Source of the DNA: Lindgomyces ingoldianus
Taxonomy: Eukaryota > Ascomycota > Dothideomycetes > Pleosporales > Lindgomycetaceae
Direction: 5' to 3'
Length of the DNA stretch: 58,698 nucleotides
Assembly: GCF_010093535.1 (NCBI RefSeq)
Contig: NW_022985235.1
Coordinates: 1 to 58,698, forward strand
A program made the position numbers and the translations under genes. Of the stretch, positions 21,233 to 31,926 are shown piece by piece (position 1 is the first letter of the stretch; every line of letters begins with the position of its first letter). The notes below the pieces were generated by a model, which did not search any database, had not been told where the DNA came from, and saw only the letters and a program-made list of their open reading frames with translations.

Positions 21233-21687
21233 TGTAATAAGGTAGGCGCCCTGCCTGCCAAGCTAATACTATACAACTTTCCCTACTGTACCAAAAGGTA
21301 CGCACAAGAATACTTAAGCTAAGTATTCTCGCATAGTATAATATATATATAGGTAATGCTAGGGTAAGCACTAGCACTAGCGGTTGTNNNNNNNNNNNNN
21401 NNNNNNNNNNNNNNNNNNNNNNNNNNNNNNNNNNNNNNNNNNNNNNNNNNNNNNNNNNNNNNNNNNNAATAAGGTAGGCGCCCCGCCTGCTAAGCTAATA
21501 CTATACAACTTTCCCTACTGTACTAAAAGGTACGCACAAGAATACTTAAGCTAAGTATTCTCACATAGTATAATATATATATAGGTAATGCTAGGGTAAG
21601 CACTAGCACTAGCAGTTGTTTCTAGCCTAGCCTAAACCTCTATAAGCAAGAGAAAGCTATGTGGTTAACTGTGCTAACCTTGTTACA
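21233..21687. mobile_element. G, LTR element collapsed around an assembly gap
   Basis: Two near-identical copies of an about 223-bp repeat (TGTAATAAGG...CTTGTTACA): the first from 21233 up to the gap, the second from just after the gap to 21687. The perfect TSD is TCTAG (21228-21232, 21688-21692). F3 shows the empty target at 5949-5953. The internal region is not assembled. Copies differ by RIP-type changes only. Confidence 0.8.
21388..21467. other. Assembly gap (80 N)
   Basis: A run of 80 N between the two LTR copies of G. The true size is unknown; the missing sequence is most likely the G interior. Confidence 0.95.
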
Positions 21688-22658
21688 TCTAGGTTGTAAT
21701 TATTTACATTTATAAACTCTTCCTTAGATTTTTATTACTCTACCTTAATTTTTTATACTCTAGGAATAAAGTAATTACTAGTAAAATGTTCTAGTTTACT
21801 ATAATTATAATAGTTGCTAGGAGTTATCTGTTTTTTAAAGGCAGGTGTCTAGCTAGGTTAACAGTAGGTAACTAGAGTAGATTAGAGTACTAACATAGGT
21901 GTAGGTCAGGGTGCACTAGAATAGTATACTGCCTTAGATGTATTACTAGAAACCTTTTAAGATTAATTTATAATAGGTCTAATATTAAATTATTAAGTGT
22001 AGTTAATAGTTTACTCTAAAATAGTAAATGTGTTTCTTCTTTCTATATTATAAGCTGTTAGGTAGGCTACTATTATCTTAAAAAAGCTCTTCTAAGTGTG
22101 TTTAAAACCTAAGTTTAGTACTTTTAGGCTAGGCAGTATCTTTTTTTATAGGTAGAAGAACTATTTTAACTTTAATATAGACTCCTTAACAGCAGCACTA
22201 ATAAAGTAAGCTTTAAAAGTAAAAAATGCTTTTTCTTTACTTATTTTTAAAGTCTAAAACGCTTGTTACACCTCTATTTTTTTATTACTAGTAATAAAGT
22301 AAGTTTATAAAAGCTTAATTATTTTTTTTATGTTTTTAAACTAAAAGTTATCTAATTTAGCTAGGTATCTAGGCTCTAGGTATTCCTTTACAATACTAGC
22401 AGTGTGTCTCTATACTAACGCTATATGTGCACGCTTACTCTAATAGTAATCTAAATTAATGTTAAGTCTGTTTATAATAAAGGCTTACTATTATTTAAAC
22501 ATAGGTTTTTTACTATCTATAAAGTTCTTAATCTTAGGCGTGCGTTTAGTAAAGTAGCTTTAAAAAAGCTTAGAGGTGCTTAAAAAGTCTTTTACTATTC
22601 GTGTAGCAAAGGTAATTTAAGGCATTATTAGAGGTAATTTAGTAGTTAGTAGGAGTTA

Positions 22659-23254
22659 TGTTACGGTCTACGGTTGGACCAGCGTAACTCCACCGGCAGT
22701 GCTCCACAATCTAGCTGGGTTGGGACGGGGCTCGCTTACAGACCAACCGGAGGACACGGGGGCAGCGCAGCTGCCCGCAATTACGGAAGAATGCGCCGTC
22801 TAGTAAGGAGACAGGCCGCGTATTAATAGGAGCCTAGGGGAGCTTATAGAAGTTCCTCTTAGCGGGCTCCCACTAGCTCCCACTAGCTCCCCTTAGCGCA
22901 CCTAGCACATGTATATAGTTCCTACATTAAACAACTTTAGAAAGGTGTGTTTAATATTTAGTTTATTTTTTATATAGACTAAGTAGCATTTAGCTTTTTA
23001 AAAAGCTATAATACTATTTATATATCTTGCACTATATATACCTCTAACTTTGTCTAATAGGACTGTTTAACCCTAGCCTTTCTACTGCTGCATAAAGGGC
23101 AAACTATAATCTAGTCACCTAAAAAACCCTCTATTAGCCTAATAGCCTGTACGTAGGACTGTACACCCTACTAGTTAGCCCCTACCACCTGTCCTACTTC
23201 CCCCCTAGGAATACCTTAAAACCTAAGTGCTTCTATAAAGCAAAGATTGTAACA
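22659..23254 (+). repeat. B 5' LTR
   Basis: The outer half is clean (GGTCTACGGTTGGACC), the inner half RIP-mutated. Tandem CTCCCACTAG-like units lie near 22865-22895. Confidence 0.95.
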
Positions 23255-23289
23255 TTAAACACTACCTCTTTAAAAAGTATAGATACCTT

Positions 23290-24480
23290 ACAACATAACT
23301 TAGATTTTAATATAGCCTATGCAGCTTTATTAGGATTAACAGAAGTTCTTACCTAAAGTAAAGCTGTTCTAGCAAATTAGATTAACTTAAGCTAAGAGGA
23401 CATTAAGAAACTCTAATAAATTAGTAAAAACATAGGTAAACTAGTAAACTTTTAATAAAAAGTTGTAAACCTTTACTAGAAAGTAATAAAATTATAAAAC
23501 TATTTTAAACTTTTAAGCTTCTAGAAAGCTACTAACTAAGCCTATTAAATACATAAACTATAAGTAAAGTTAGTAAAGATCTAGAACATCTTAATAAAGA
23601 AAGTAAGTATTATAGCTAAAAAGACTTTAAAATTAGCTCTTTTAAAGCCTTTTAAAGAATTATTAAAGGACCTTTAATTATTCTTTACAAAATGTTACCT
23701 CTATATGCAATATTATAAAGAAGCATTTTAGACTAATGTAGAAATAATATCCTAGATAGAACTACACCTAAAAGGCCCCCCTGTAATCTAGTTCTAACTC
23801 TATACAGATAGTTAAATAAACTTTAGAGTAAATAGTAAAGCACTTACTTTTAAAATAAATAAAAATATTTAGTAGTATTAAAAACTTTAAGAAAGCCTTA
23901 ACAGCTATTTATAAAACTTTTAATAAAAAGAAAATTGCAGCTAATAAGTTAAACACTATAAAACAAGAAACTAGTCTAGTCTAGAATTATGCAGCACGCT
24001 TCTAAGAACAGCTAGCCATCTGCAGATAGACAGACTAGAAAGCCCTCTACTGCATGTTCTATAATAGACTAAGCAAAATAGTAAAAGATAAGTTTATACA
24101 TAGTAATAAGCTAACTACTTTTAAAAACTTTATTATATAAGTAACAACCTATAACAACTATTATAAGAAGTGTAAAAGAGAAAAAAAATAAAAATAAACT
24201 TTCTAAAGACTAAAGTTTATTTCTAAAAAAAAAAACTTTTATAATATAATAAAAAACTAATAGACCTTAGTTATGTAAAGCATATATAAAGCCCCTCTTT
24301 TAAAAAGAGCTAAGTTTTAGGACGTAATAAGCCGCCTTTAATAAAGAAACAGCAAAAGTAGCTAAAAAATAAGGCCTGCCTAAACTATAAAAAAGTAGGA
24401 CATTTCTGCTAAAATTACCTAGACTTTTAAAAAGAAGAGAATAAAAATACTACTATAATAATAAAAGCTATTACTACTAA
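23290..24480 (+). pseudogene. B gag (broken)
   Basis: Readable as a capsid-type region (LKPFKELLKDL and FFTKCYLYMQYYK-like residues, 23640-23730), then a zinc-knuckle region at about 24370-24430 with CLNYKKVGHFC followed by a late Tyr where Cys is expected. This is a CCHC knuckle with two Cys-to-Tyr changes expected from G to A. It is the structural protein of the retrotransposon particle; not translatable because of many TAA/TAG. Confidence 0.7.
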
Positions 24481-25639
24481 ATACAGCCTTATAAATAAGA
24501 AAATATTAAAAAGATTAAATAACAAACTTTACTAGTAATGTAGAGAAAACTATTCTTTAAATAACTATTTTAAAGTGTATTAAGAAGTAGTTATTTAAAA
24601 CTTTAGTAGTCTAGATATAGTATTACAAGACCTTATAATTTTTAAAGAATATAAAAAAAAGACTTAGATTTAAGGATATATTATAAATGTTTAAAAAAGA
24701 GAAAAGTAGTTCTCTCTTTAAGACTAAACTTCTAGTACTTTAGTAAAAGAGCTCTTCTAACAGTTTTAGAAATGTAAATGCTAGAAGTATAGCCTATAAC
24801 ATAACTATCTAAGCTATTATATAGTCTTACTTTACTAAATAAACATTAGTAATAACTACCTTATATTTAACATTATATAGCAAATAGCTAGAGTTAAATA
24901 CAACATTATAAATAAAAAAAAGTAATAGTAATTCTTTATTAAGATTAGAGATTAGAAACTAGAAGAACTAGGTAGACCTGCTTAGTTTAAAGTTCTAAAA
25001 CTAGTACCTAGAAAGCCTAAGACGCTACTTCTAAGCCTAGTAATTAGTAGAAAGGCTTTAGTAATGCAACAAAGCTATAGTTAGTGTGCACTCTATAGAA
25101 ACAAAACCTATAGCACTAATAACTGCTAATAAAAAGGACACTCTGTTTAGATTATATAAACGCAGGAATACTCTTAGTAGACTTAGGAAAGCCCTCTTAA
25201 CATGTTACATAGACCTAATAATTGTCTATACTCTTAGTACTAGTGCACGTAACAATACTGCATTAAGCACTAGGATAATAAGCATTAGACAAGCTAGTAG
25301 CTTACATAAAAAAAGAACTATAACAGTTGCCTATAGTAAGGAACAGCCTTAGCCTACAAAACTATAAATTGTTACACCTGCTAAACAGCCCCTTTACACA
25401 AGCAGGAAGAATAGGCAGTGTGTAAAAAATAAGACAACTATAGGTTCTACTACTTTTAGTAGAAAGCAGCAAGAAAAGAAGACTATCTAACATTATATTA
25501 CCTAGTTAAAGATTATAAATGTAAAGCAGCTAACAGCTATAATTAAAAATATTAGATTTATAAAGAAAAAAAAATAAGTTTAATAATAACTTATAAAATA
25601 TTAACCTCTATTCTCTTTATAATAAAGAAGTTAAGCATA

Positions 25640-28600
25640 ATATATCTGCAGTAATTGCAGTAGGATAGGGGGCAGAACATAGCCTAACAACTACCTTTAT
25701 ATACAAAGGATAGCCTAGACTAGCTCTTGTAGACAGCAGATGCACCTTTACTGTAATAAACAAGAATTAGGTAGATAAATAAGGCATACTATTTTGTATA
25801 AAAAAAACCTGTTTAAGGTAACCTTTATTAATGCATTATTAATTAAGTATAGTAACAGATAGATTAACTTAAAAACATATAAAAAAGACTTTAAAACTCT
25901 AAACATAAAAGACTAAAAGTTAATAAATATACTCTAGCTAAAAAGCAAGTATAATGTAATTTTAGGCTATAACTAGCTTAGAACACATAACCTTGTAATT
26001 AATTAGAGAACTATAACTATAAAAACTCCTAATAACTATGCACACATAACCTAGTTAGCATGCTATAACAACTAATGCCTAGTCTATAAATAAGCAAAGT
26101 AGGGTAGTAGTTACTACTCTAAGAAAAGAAAACTCTAGAAATTCCCCTACTAAGAGCTAAAAGCCTAGGTAATAAGAGTAATAAAAGAAAAACTTAAGAA
26201 AGTCTTTTATAAAAAAATTAAAGTAGATAAAAACATAAAATAAATTAGCATTTTTTAAATCTAAAAAAAAGGAAGCATTCTAGCTAAGTATAAAGATTAT
26301 AAAGATATGTTTAAAACACTAGAAGATCTAGAAGAGCTACTACTACACTAGCCTTAAGATTATGCTATTAATTTAATAAAAGATTATAATTTAAAAACCT
26401 ATAAGCTTCGCCCTTTAATAAGAACATAAAAAGAGGCCTTATAAGAGTATATTAATAGAATGCTAGTATAAGGCTATATCTAAGAAAGCTATAGCCTTGT
26501 AGCTTTAGCAGTAGTCTTTGCTAAAAAGAAAGAAAGAAAAATCTAAGTCTATTAAAACTATAAAACTTTAAATAATAACATAATTTAAGACTAATTTCCC
26601 TTACTAATTATATAAAACATTATAAATTAACTAAAAAGAACCTAGTACTTTATAAAGTTTAACATATAAGACAGATTTAATAAAATAAGAATAAAAAAAA
26701 AGATAAGTAGCTTACAGTGTTTAGAACCCTATAAGGGCTCTATAAGCTACTAGTAATGCTGTTTAGCTTAATAAACACCCTAGTAATATTCTAGTAAATT
26801 ATTAACATAGCTCTTAATTTATATTTTAATGTCTTTACCTTAGTATACTTAGATAACGTCCTTATCTACTTAAAAAATACTTTAGAAGACTACATATAAA
26901 AAGTATAAAAAGTCTTAGAACAGCTTAGGAAGTACAAACTCTACCTACAGCTCTCTAAATGTAAATTCTATGTTACTAAAACAAAATACTTAGGATTTAT
27001 AATTAATAAAGAAAAAATAAAAATTAACTTAGCTAAAATATAAAAAGTACTTAAGTAGCTAGAACTTATAATAGTTAAAGAAGTTAAAAGATTTCTTAGA
27101 CTATTAAGTTATATTAGATAAATAATTAAGAACTACTTAAAAATTACTATACTATTAATAAACACTACTACTAAGAAACAGGTAATAGCAAAATTTATTT
27201 AAACTTTATAAATAAATAAAGCATTTATAACACTAAAATAAGCTATAACAGCTAAACTAGTGCTAAAGATGTATAACCTACAGCTAGATACTAAGATCTA
27301 CACAGATGCATCCCTAGGAGCTAGTAGAGCTACCCTCTATTAGAAACAGGAGGACTAGAAGTGGCACCTAGTAGCATATTACTCTGCTAAGTTCTTAGGA
27401 CCTAAGGTAGGCTATAGTATACTAGATAAAGAACTTAAGGCTATACTAAACGCAGTAAGAGTATAGGCTATAGAGCTGCACAGAATAGTAAAACTATTTA
27501 ACATTATAACTAACTATGCAAATTTAGTCACATTTTTAACAGTAAAAAAACTCTTACTAATGCATGTAAAATAGGTAATAAAGCTTGTGTAATTTAACTA
27601 TGTTATTAAGCATGTTCTAGAAGTGTAAAACTAGCAGGCTAATGCTCTTAGCTAAAGGCTAGATTACTTTAATAGTAAAGAAGAAAAAACTAAAAAGTTT
27701 ACACTTTTTAAAAAGACTAATAAAGAATAGATTTATAACAGGCCTTAACTTATAAAAAAACTTTGCATGCTTATAGCTAGTAAATAAGGATAGAAAAACC
27801 TAATCTAAGAATATTATAAATCCCTAATATTTAGGCATCTAGAAATAGGCACCCTCTAGAAAAAGTTAAAAGCAGCTATACTATAACAAATACTAAAGAT
27901 AAAGTAACTATGTACAGAGGTGCTTAGAGAATGCAATACTTATAACTAGAATAACTTATAGAGGTATAAGGCCTATAAGTATCTTTAGCTAATTAAAGCA
28001 CTAAAATTACTATAGACAATAATTATAATAAACTTTATTATAGGATTACCTTTATCTAAGAAACTAGAAACAGACAGAATGTGCAACATAATTATAGTAG
28101 CCTTTAATAAAACTACTAAGTACCTGTATACTTAGCCCTTAGAAAAAATAATAACAGCTAAAAAATTTATTTATAAATTAAAATAGAATATAGTATTAGT
28201 ATATAAATACCCTAAGATTATTATCTCTAACTAAGATAAGCTATTTACTAGCAGATTTTAGAAAGTAGTAATATAGCACTTTAGTATAACACATAAACTA
28301 TTAACAGCCTACTACTTGTAAATAGATAGCTAGACTAAAAAAATAAACACAGAAGTAGAAAAGTTTCTAAGAAAGTACATTTTTTATACTTAAAATAATT
28401 AGGCAGAATAGCTTCTAATAGCATAGTTAGCTATTAATAGTGTAGAATTAGCTATAATAAAGGAAACACTATATAGAGCTAATTTTAGGTATAACTTTTA
28501 CCTTACACTATAAGGAAACTAACCTACAAACTTATAAGAATTAATAGATAGGCTAATAGACCTATAACATATACATAAAAGGTTAGCTGTTAAAGCTAGG

Positions 28601-29030
28601 TCTAGTAAAGAAATAATAAAAAAATACATAAATAAGTTATAATAACTAGGACTAGAAATCTACTTAGAAAACTATGTATACTTTAACACAAAGAACCTTA
28701 AGGTATCTTAACTATTAAGAAAGCTAGCAGAAAAAAGAATAGGACTATATAAAGTTTTATAAACTTAATAAGATAATTATAAACTTAAGCTTTCTTTATA
28801 CATAAAGATACACCTATAGTTTTATGTCTCTAGGCTAAAAAAAGCACCTAAAGAAATTCCTTTATCTACATAAAAATAAAAAGATAAAGAAATAGAATAT
28901 AAAGTTAAATATATTATTAGTAATTAAAAAAACTAAAAAGAATTTTTAGTAAAATAAAAAAGATAGCTTACTAGTAAAAACACATAAAAACTAGCTAAGA
29001 ATTTACAGAACGCGCAGCTCTTAGTATAAA
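25640..29030 (+). pseudogene. B pol: protease, RT, RNase H, integrase, chromodomain (broken)
   Basis: Protease PRLALVDSRCTF near 25715 (DSG read DSR). RT: AVVFAKKKE, NYKTLNNN, then VYLDNVLIYL near 26846 (YLDD with Asp to Asn). RNase H: KIYTDASLGAS and WHLVAYYSAKFLGPKV near 27290-27410, unusually well kept. Integrase: LRECNTYN (CxxC half of the HHCC), NFIIGLPLSKK and DRMCNIIIVAF near 27920-28100. Chromodomain: EYKVKYIISN, then EFLVK and LTSKNT near 28895-28990. This is Ty3/gypsy order with an end typical of chromoviruses, whose chromodomain binds methylated H3K9. Confidence 0.9.
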
Positions 29031-29129
29031 AGTACCTTTAGGCTTGTCTAAAAGAAACTAGCTAGGTAATAAGGCACCTATATTAAAAGAAATAGCTACG
29101 TTATTACTAGATAGCAGCAGCCTTTAGAG

Positions 29130-29520
29130 ACAAGTCTTAGCTAATAAGGGCTGTAAAAAGAAATAGCTCTTTACTTTAGCCTTAAGAGCTTTTATCTTAT
29201 CTAAGAAAGAAAGGTCTTCTTTTAAGTACTTTGCACATTAAGCCTCTAGTAAATTTAGTAATTTTTAGATATAATCTTATCTAGAACACTCTTTATCTAT
29301 TACCCCTAGCATCTCTTTTTAGAGACAGAGTTGCTTTTAATTTTAAGCCTATTACTTATCTAGCAACACATAGTCCTAGGCCTATAAGGCCTTAGCTTTC
29401 TAAAGAAGCGTCTCTCTCTTCTTTTTTAGCTAATCCTATGCAGCATTAGAAATAAAAGTGTTGCATTTGCTATGCTTTTTTACACACTTAACACACTTAT
29501 CTAAGGATAAAGTTAACACA
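29130..29520 (-). pseudogene. B antisense Cys-rich ORF
   Basis: Minus-strand frame between the chromodomain and the 3' LTR: LSLDKCVKCVKKHSKCN at its N-terminal end, then a long Lys/Arg/Glu-rich stretch (KKREREASLES...) to about 29130, interrupted by TAA/TAG that revert to Gln/Trp. The same frame, with the same LDKCVKCV start, occurs at the same place in gypsy A, whose nucleotide sequence is otherwise well diverged. C-x2-C-x6-C resembles half of a Zn2Cys6 cluster, but function is unknown. It would be an accessory gene of the element read from the opposite strand. Confidence 0.55.
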
Positions 29521-29759
29521 TAAGACAACCTTAAAAATTAGTAAGCGCTGTAGGGCCTTATTTTTGTCTAGTAAAAAGAATTAAAACAAAAAGTAACATA
29601 AAAATAGTAGAATAAACAAGACTAATAAGCTATTTAGTATAAAAAAATAGATATTAAGGATGCCTTTTAGTAGGTAGGCGCTTACTTTATAAACAAACTT
29701 TTACTAACATAGTTGTGTAAGCAGAGCGGCAAGGACACTGCTAGGGAGGAGGGGCAGCG

Positions 29760-30355
29760 TGTTACAGTCTACAGTTAGACTAGCGTAACTCCACCAGCAG
29801 TGCTCCACAATCTAGCTGGGTTAGGACAGGGCTCGCTTACAGACCAACTGGAGGACACAGGGGCAGCGCAGCTGCCTGCAATTACAGAAGAATGCGCTGT
29901 CTAGTAAGGAGACAGGCTGCGTATTAATAGGAGCCTAGGGGAGCTTATAGGAGTTCCTCTTAGCAGGCTCCTACTAGCTCCCACTAGCTCCCCTTAGCGC
30001 ACCTAGCACATGTATATAGTTTCTATATTAAACAACCTTAGAAAAGCATGTTTAATGTTTAGTTTATTTTTTACATAGACTAAGTAGCATTTAGCTTTCT
30101 AAAAAGCTGTAATACTATTTATATATTTTGCACTATATATACCTCTAACTTTATCTAACAGGACTGTTTAACCCTAGCCTCTCTACTGCTGCATAAAGGG
30201 CAAACTACAATCTAGTCACCTAAGAAACCCTCTATTAGCCTAATAGCCTGTACGTAGGACTGTACACCCTACCGGTTGGCCCCTACCACCCGTCCTACTT
30301 CCCCTCTAGGAATACCTTAAGACCCAAGTGCTTCCACGAAGCAAGGATTGTAACA
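29760..30355 (+). repeat. B 3' LTR
   Basis: The inner start is mutated (GGTCTACGGTT reads AGTCTACAGTT); the outer end is clean (CCGGTTGGCCCC, CCACGAAGCAAGG). Confidence 0.95.
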
Positions 30356-30360
30356 AGTTA

Positions 30361-30922
30361 ATTAAGACTAATAGTTTTTAATCTAGTTAGCTATTTAATT
30401 TATGCTCTTAATTAAGTAACTTAGTTTTTAAGAGCTATGCTGCTAGGGGTTAACTTTAAATTTAGTAAGTTTTTAGCTTTAGGTTCTATAGAAGGGGGTT
30501 TAGCTGTTAAAGTTAGTAGTTATTTAGCTTTAGTAGTAGGCATCTTACCTTAGCTACAGCTAGAGCGTGTTGCAAGCTTTGTACTAAGGTCTAAAAGTAG
30601 TTAAGAGTTAGGCATTAGTAGTTGTCTTTAATTCTAATAAGTTATTAGTAGTCTCTAGGATTCTACTTTAGCATACTTTTTATAACTTTTCTAAAAGTAA
30701 TCTTAATTATAAAGGATAGAAAATTTTAAACTTAAAGGCTTTAGTTAATAAAAAGTCTCTAAGATCTTATCTATAATAACTAAATAATTTAATATAATAG
30801 TGTGTAAAAACTATAACTTAAACTAAATTAAACACTTTTTAAAGTTAGATATAGTTAAATAAATAATTAATATAATATTATTAATAAAGCTATTACTAGT
30901 AAAAGTAAGTTTTCTAATATAA
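30361..30922 (-). other. F1 5' leader/gag start, mutated
   Basis: F1 sequence between insertion B and the F1 5' LTR. The first 90 bases match F3 4735-4820. No start codon or primer-binding site can be identified after RIP. Confidence 0.5.
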
Positions 30923-31211
30923 TGTAACAGCGCAGGCAAGACAATAGGTCTAAATGCGGTAGAAATCCACTTAGAGGCATATAAGAGTGCGTAGAGACTC
31001 TAAACCTAGGAATGTTATTAACACCTATAGGCCTTGTACAAAAGAATATTAGAAAACTACTAAGCTAGCTAAGAGAAGAGGTGCAACTAAATACATAAGG
31101 GAATAGGAGTAACTGCAGGGGACTAGGTCGAGTTATAGTCGGGGCCGATACAGGGACCCTTCGGATAGGATCCGAGCGACCCGAGATGGAACGATTCGTA
31201 GAATCGTTACA
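30923..31211 (-). repeat. F1 LTR (right, 5' LTR)
   Basis: The inner start is RIP-mutated; the outer last 90 bases are pristine (GTCGAG, GGGGCCGATAC, TTCGGATAGGATCCGAGCG). It is the mirror image of the left LTR, with the TSD AATAC following. Confidence 0.95.
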
Positions 31212-31216
31212 AATAC

Positions 31217-31428
31217 TTAGGTAAATAAAGGTAACTGTAGGGGACAGAGTTAAGTTATAGTTAGAGCTAATATAAGAACTCTTTAGATAGAATCTAAACA
31301 ACCTAAGATAGAATAATTTATAAAAATTATTACACTACCCCCTTTTTATAAGCTAATAGTTTTTATCTATAGTATGTAGAAAATATTTAAAACTAATTTA
31401 AAACTAATTTAAATAAGATATAATAAAG
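31217..31428 (-). mobile_element. F', right half of split LTR plus start of its interior
   Basis: 31217-31334 completes the LTR begun at 6267-6437 and ends ATTATTACA. 31335-31428 matches F1 6728-6820 (polypurine tract, then interior). It is then interrupted by H2 at TA 31429-31430. The rest of F' lies outside the window. Confidence 0.9.
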
Positions 31429-31430
31429 TA

Positions 31431-31636
31431 ACGTACTTCACAGGCAAGTTGCTTACACACCTAAGTTGCTTACACACCTAAGTTGCTTACTTTTGCTAAG
31501 ACCCTACTACACTACTCTTCCTACACTAATGCATTTCTAATAACACTACTTAGACATGTTAAAGGAACGTTAGATGCAGCTTACGCTTTAAGCTTTTAAA
31601 TAAAATGTAACACTTTCTAAATAACACGCTGCAGCT
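31431..31636 (+). mobile_element. H2, left end of a pogo-like H element
   Basis: The TIR starts ACGTACTTCACAGG and is followed by 206 bp matching H 8216-8400; F2 then inserted at CAGCT. The TIR-internal motif GTTGCTTACACACCTAA occurs in an extra copy relative to H. The target TA is at 31429-31430; empty counterparts occur in F2 (32022-32023) and in F1. Confidence 0.9.
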
Positions 31637-31926
31637 TGTAACAGCACAGGCAAGACAATAGGTCTAAATGCGGTAGGAATCTACTTAGAGGCATATAGGA
31701 GTGTGTGGGGACTCTGAACCTGGGAATGCTATTAACACCTATAGGCCTTGTATAAAAGGATACTAGAAAACTACTAAGCTAGCTATAAAGGCAAAGTGCA
31801 ACTAAATATATAAGGGAATAGAGGTAATTATAAGAGACTAGGTTAAGTTATAGTTAGGGCTAATATAGAGACCCTTTAGATAGGATCTAAGCAACCTAAA
31901 ATAAAATAATTTATAGAATTATTACA
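31637..31926 (-). repeat. F2 LTR
   Basis: TGTAACAGCAC...ATTATTACA. Words such as GTGTGGGGACTCTGAACC survive in the first half; the second half is mutated. Confidence 0.9.

Larger units (their letters stand above)
20475..22653 (-). pseudogene. F1 gag/protease region (broken, interrupted by G)
   Basis: Minus strand, shared with F3 (plus, 4821-5983) and partly with F2 (57320-57686). A stretch near 20850-20950 reads SIQNCLFIIIDLSLQDYII, resembling the retroviral-type aspartic protease segment of fungal gypsy elements (FLLVDLGxYDIILG pattern). Upstream residues include EYLEPRYLAKL. TAGAC at 22178-22182 is the empty target of S2. No intact frame. Confidence 0.55.
22659..30355 (+). mobile_element. 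B, full-length chromodomain gypsy element
   Basis: 7,697 bp. The 596-bp LTRs (22659-23254, 29760-30355) start TGTTAC and end TTGTAACA, with perfect TSD AGTTA (22654-22658, 30356-30360). The empty target is in F3 at 4816-4820. A purine-rich tract GGGAGGAGGGGCAGCG precedes the 3' LTR. Order on plus: gag, protease, RT, RNase H, integrase, chromodomain, then an antisense ORF. The outer 140 or so bases of both LTRs are unmutated; the inward copies are mutated. Confidence 0.95.
6438..31211 (-). mobile_element. F1, gypsy LTR retrotransposon with six insertions
   Basis: LTRs at 6438-6727 (3' LTR in element orientation) and 30923-31211 (5' LTR), 290 and 289 bp, TGTAACAG...GTTACA on the plus strand. 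A perfect TSD AATAC (6433-6437, 31212-31216) falls inside the F' LTR. A polypurine tract (complement of TACCCCC TTTT) lies at 6728-6742. Subtracting insertions H, I, J, C, G and B leaves about 7.2 kb. Internal order on the minus strand is gag/protease (30922-30361, 22653-20475), RT (16311-15020), RNase H/integrase region (13462-13131, 11286-10083) and 3' region (8213-6728). All frames are RIP-disrupted. Confidence 0.9.

Noticed and set aside
25086..25352. 88-codon ORF on the plus strand between gag and protease of B
   Set aside because: No recognisable motif, and flanking frames are full of stops; most likely a chance open stretch.
31065..31301. 78-codon ORF on the minus strand
   Set aside because: It spans the end of the F1 LTR, the TSD and the F' LTR half; an LTR shadow.
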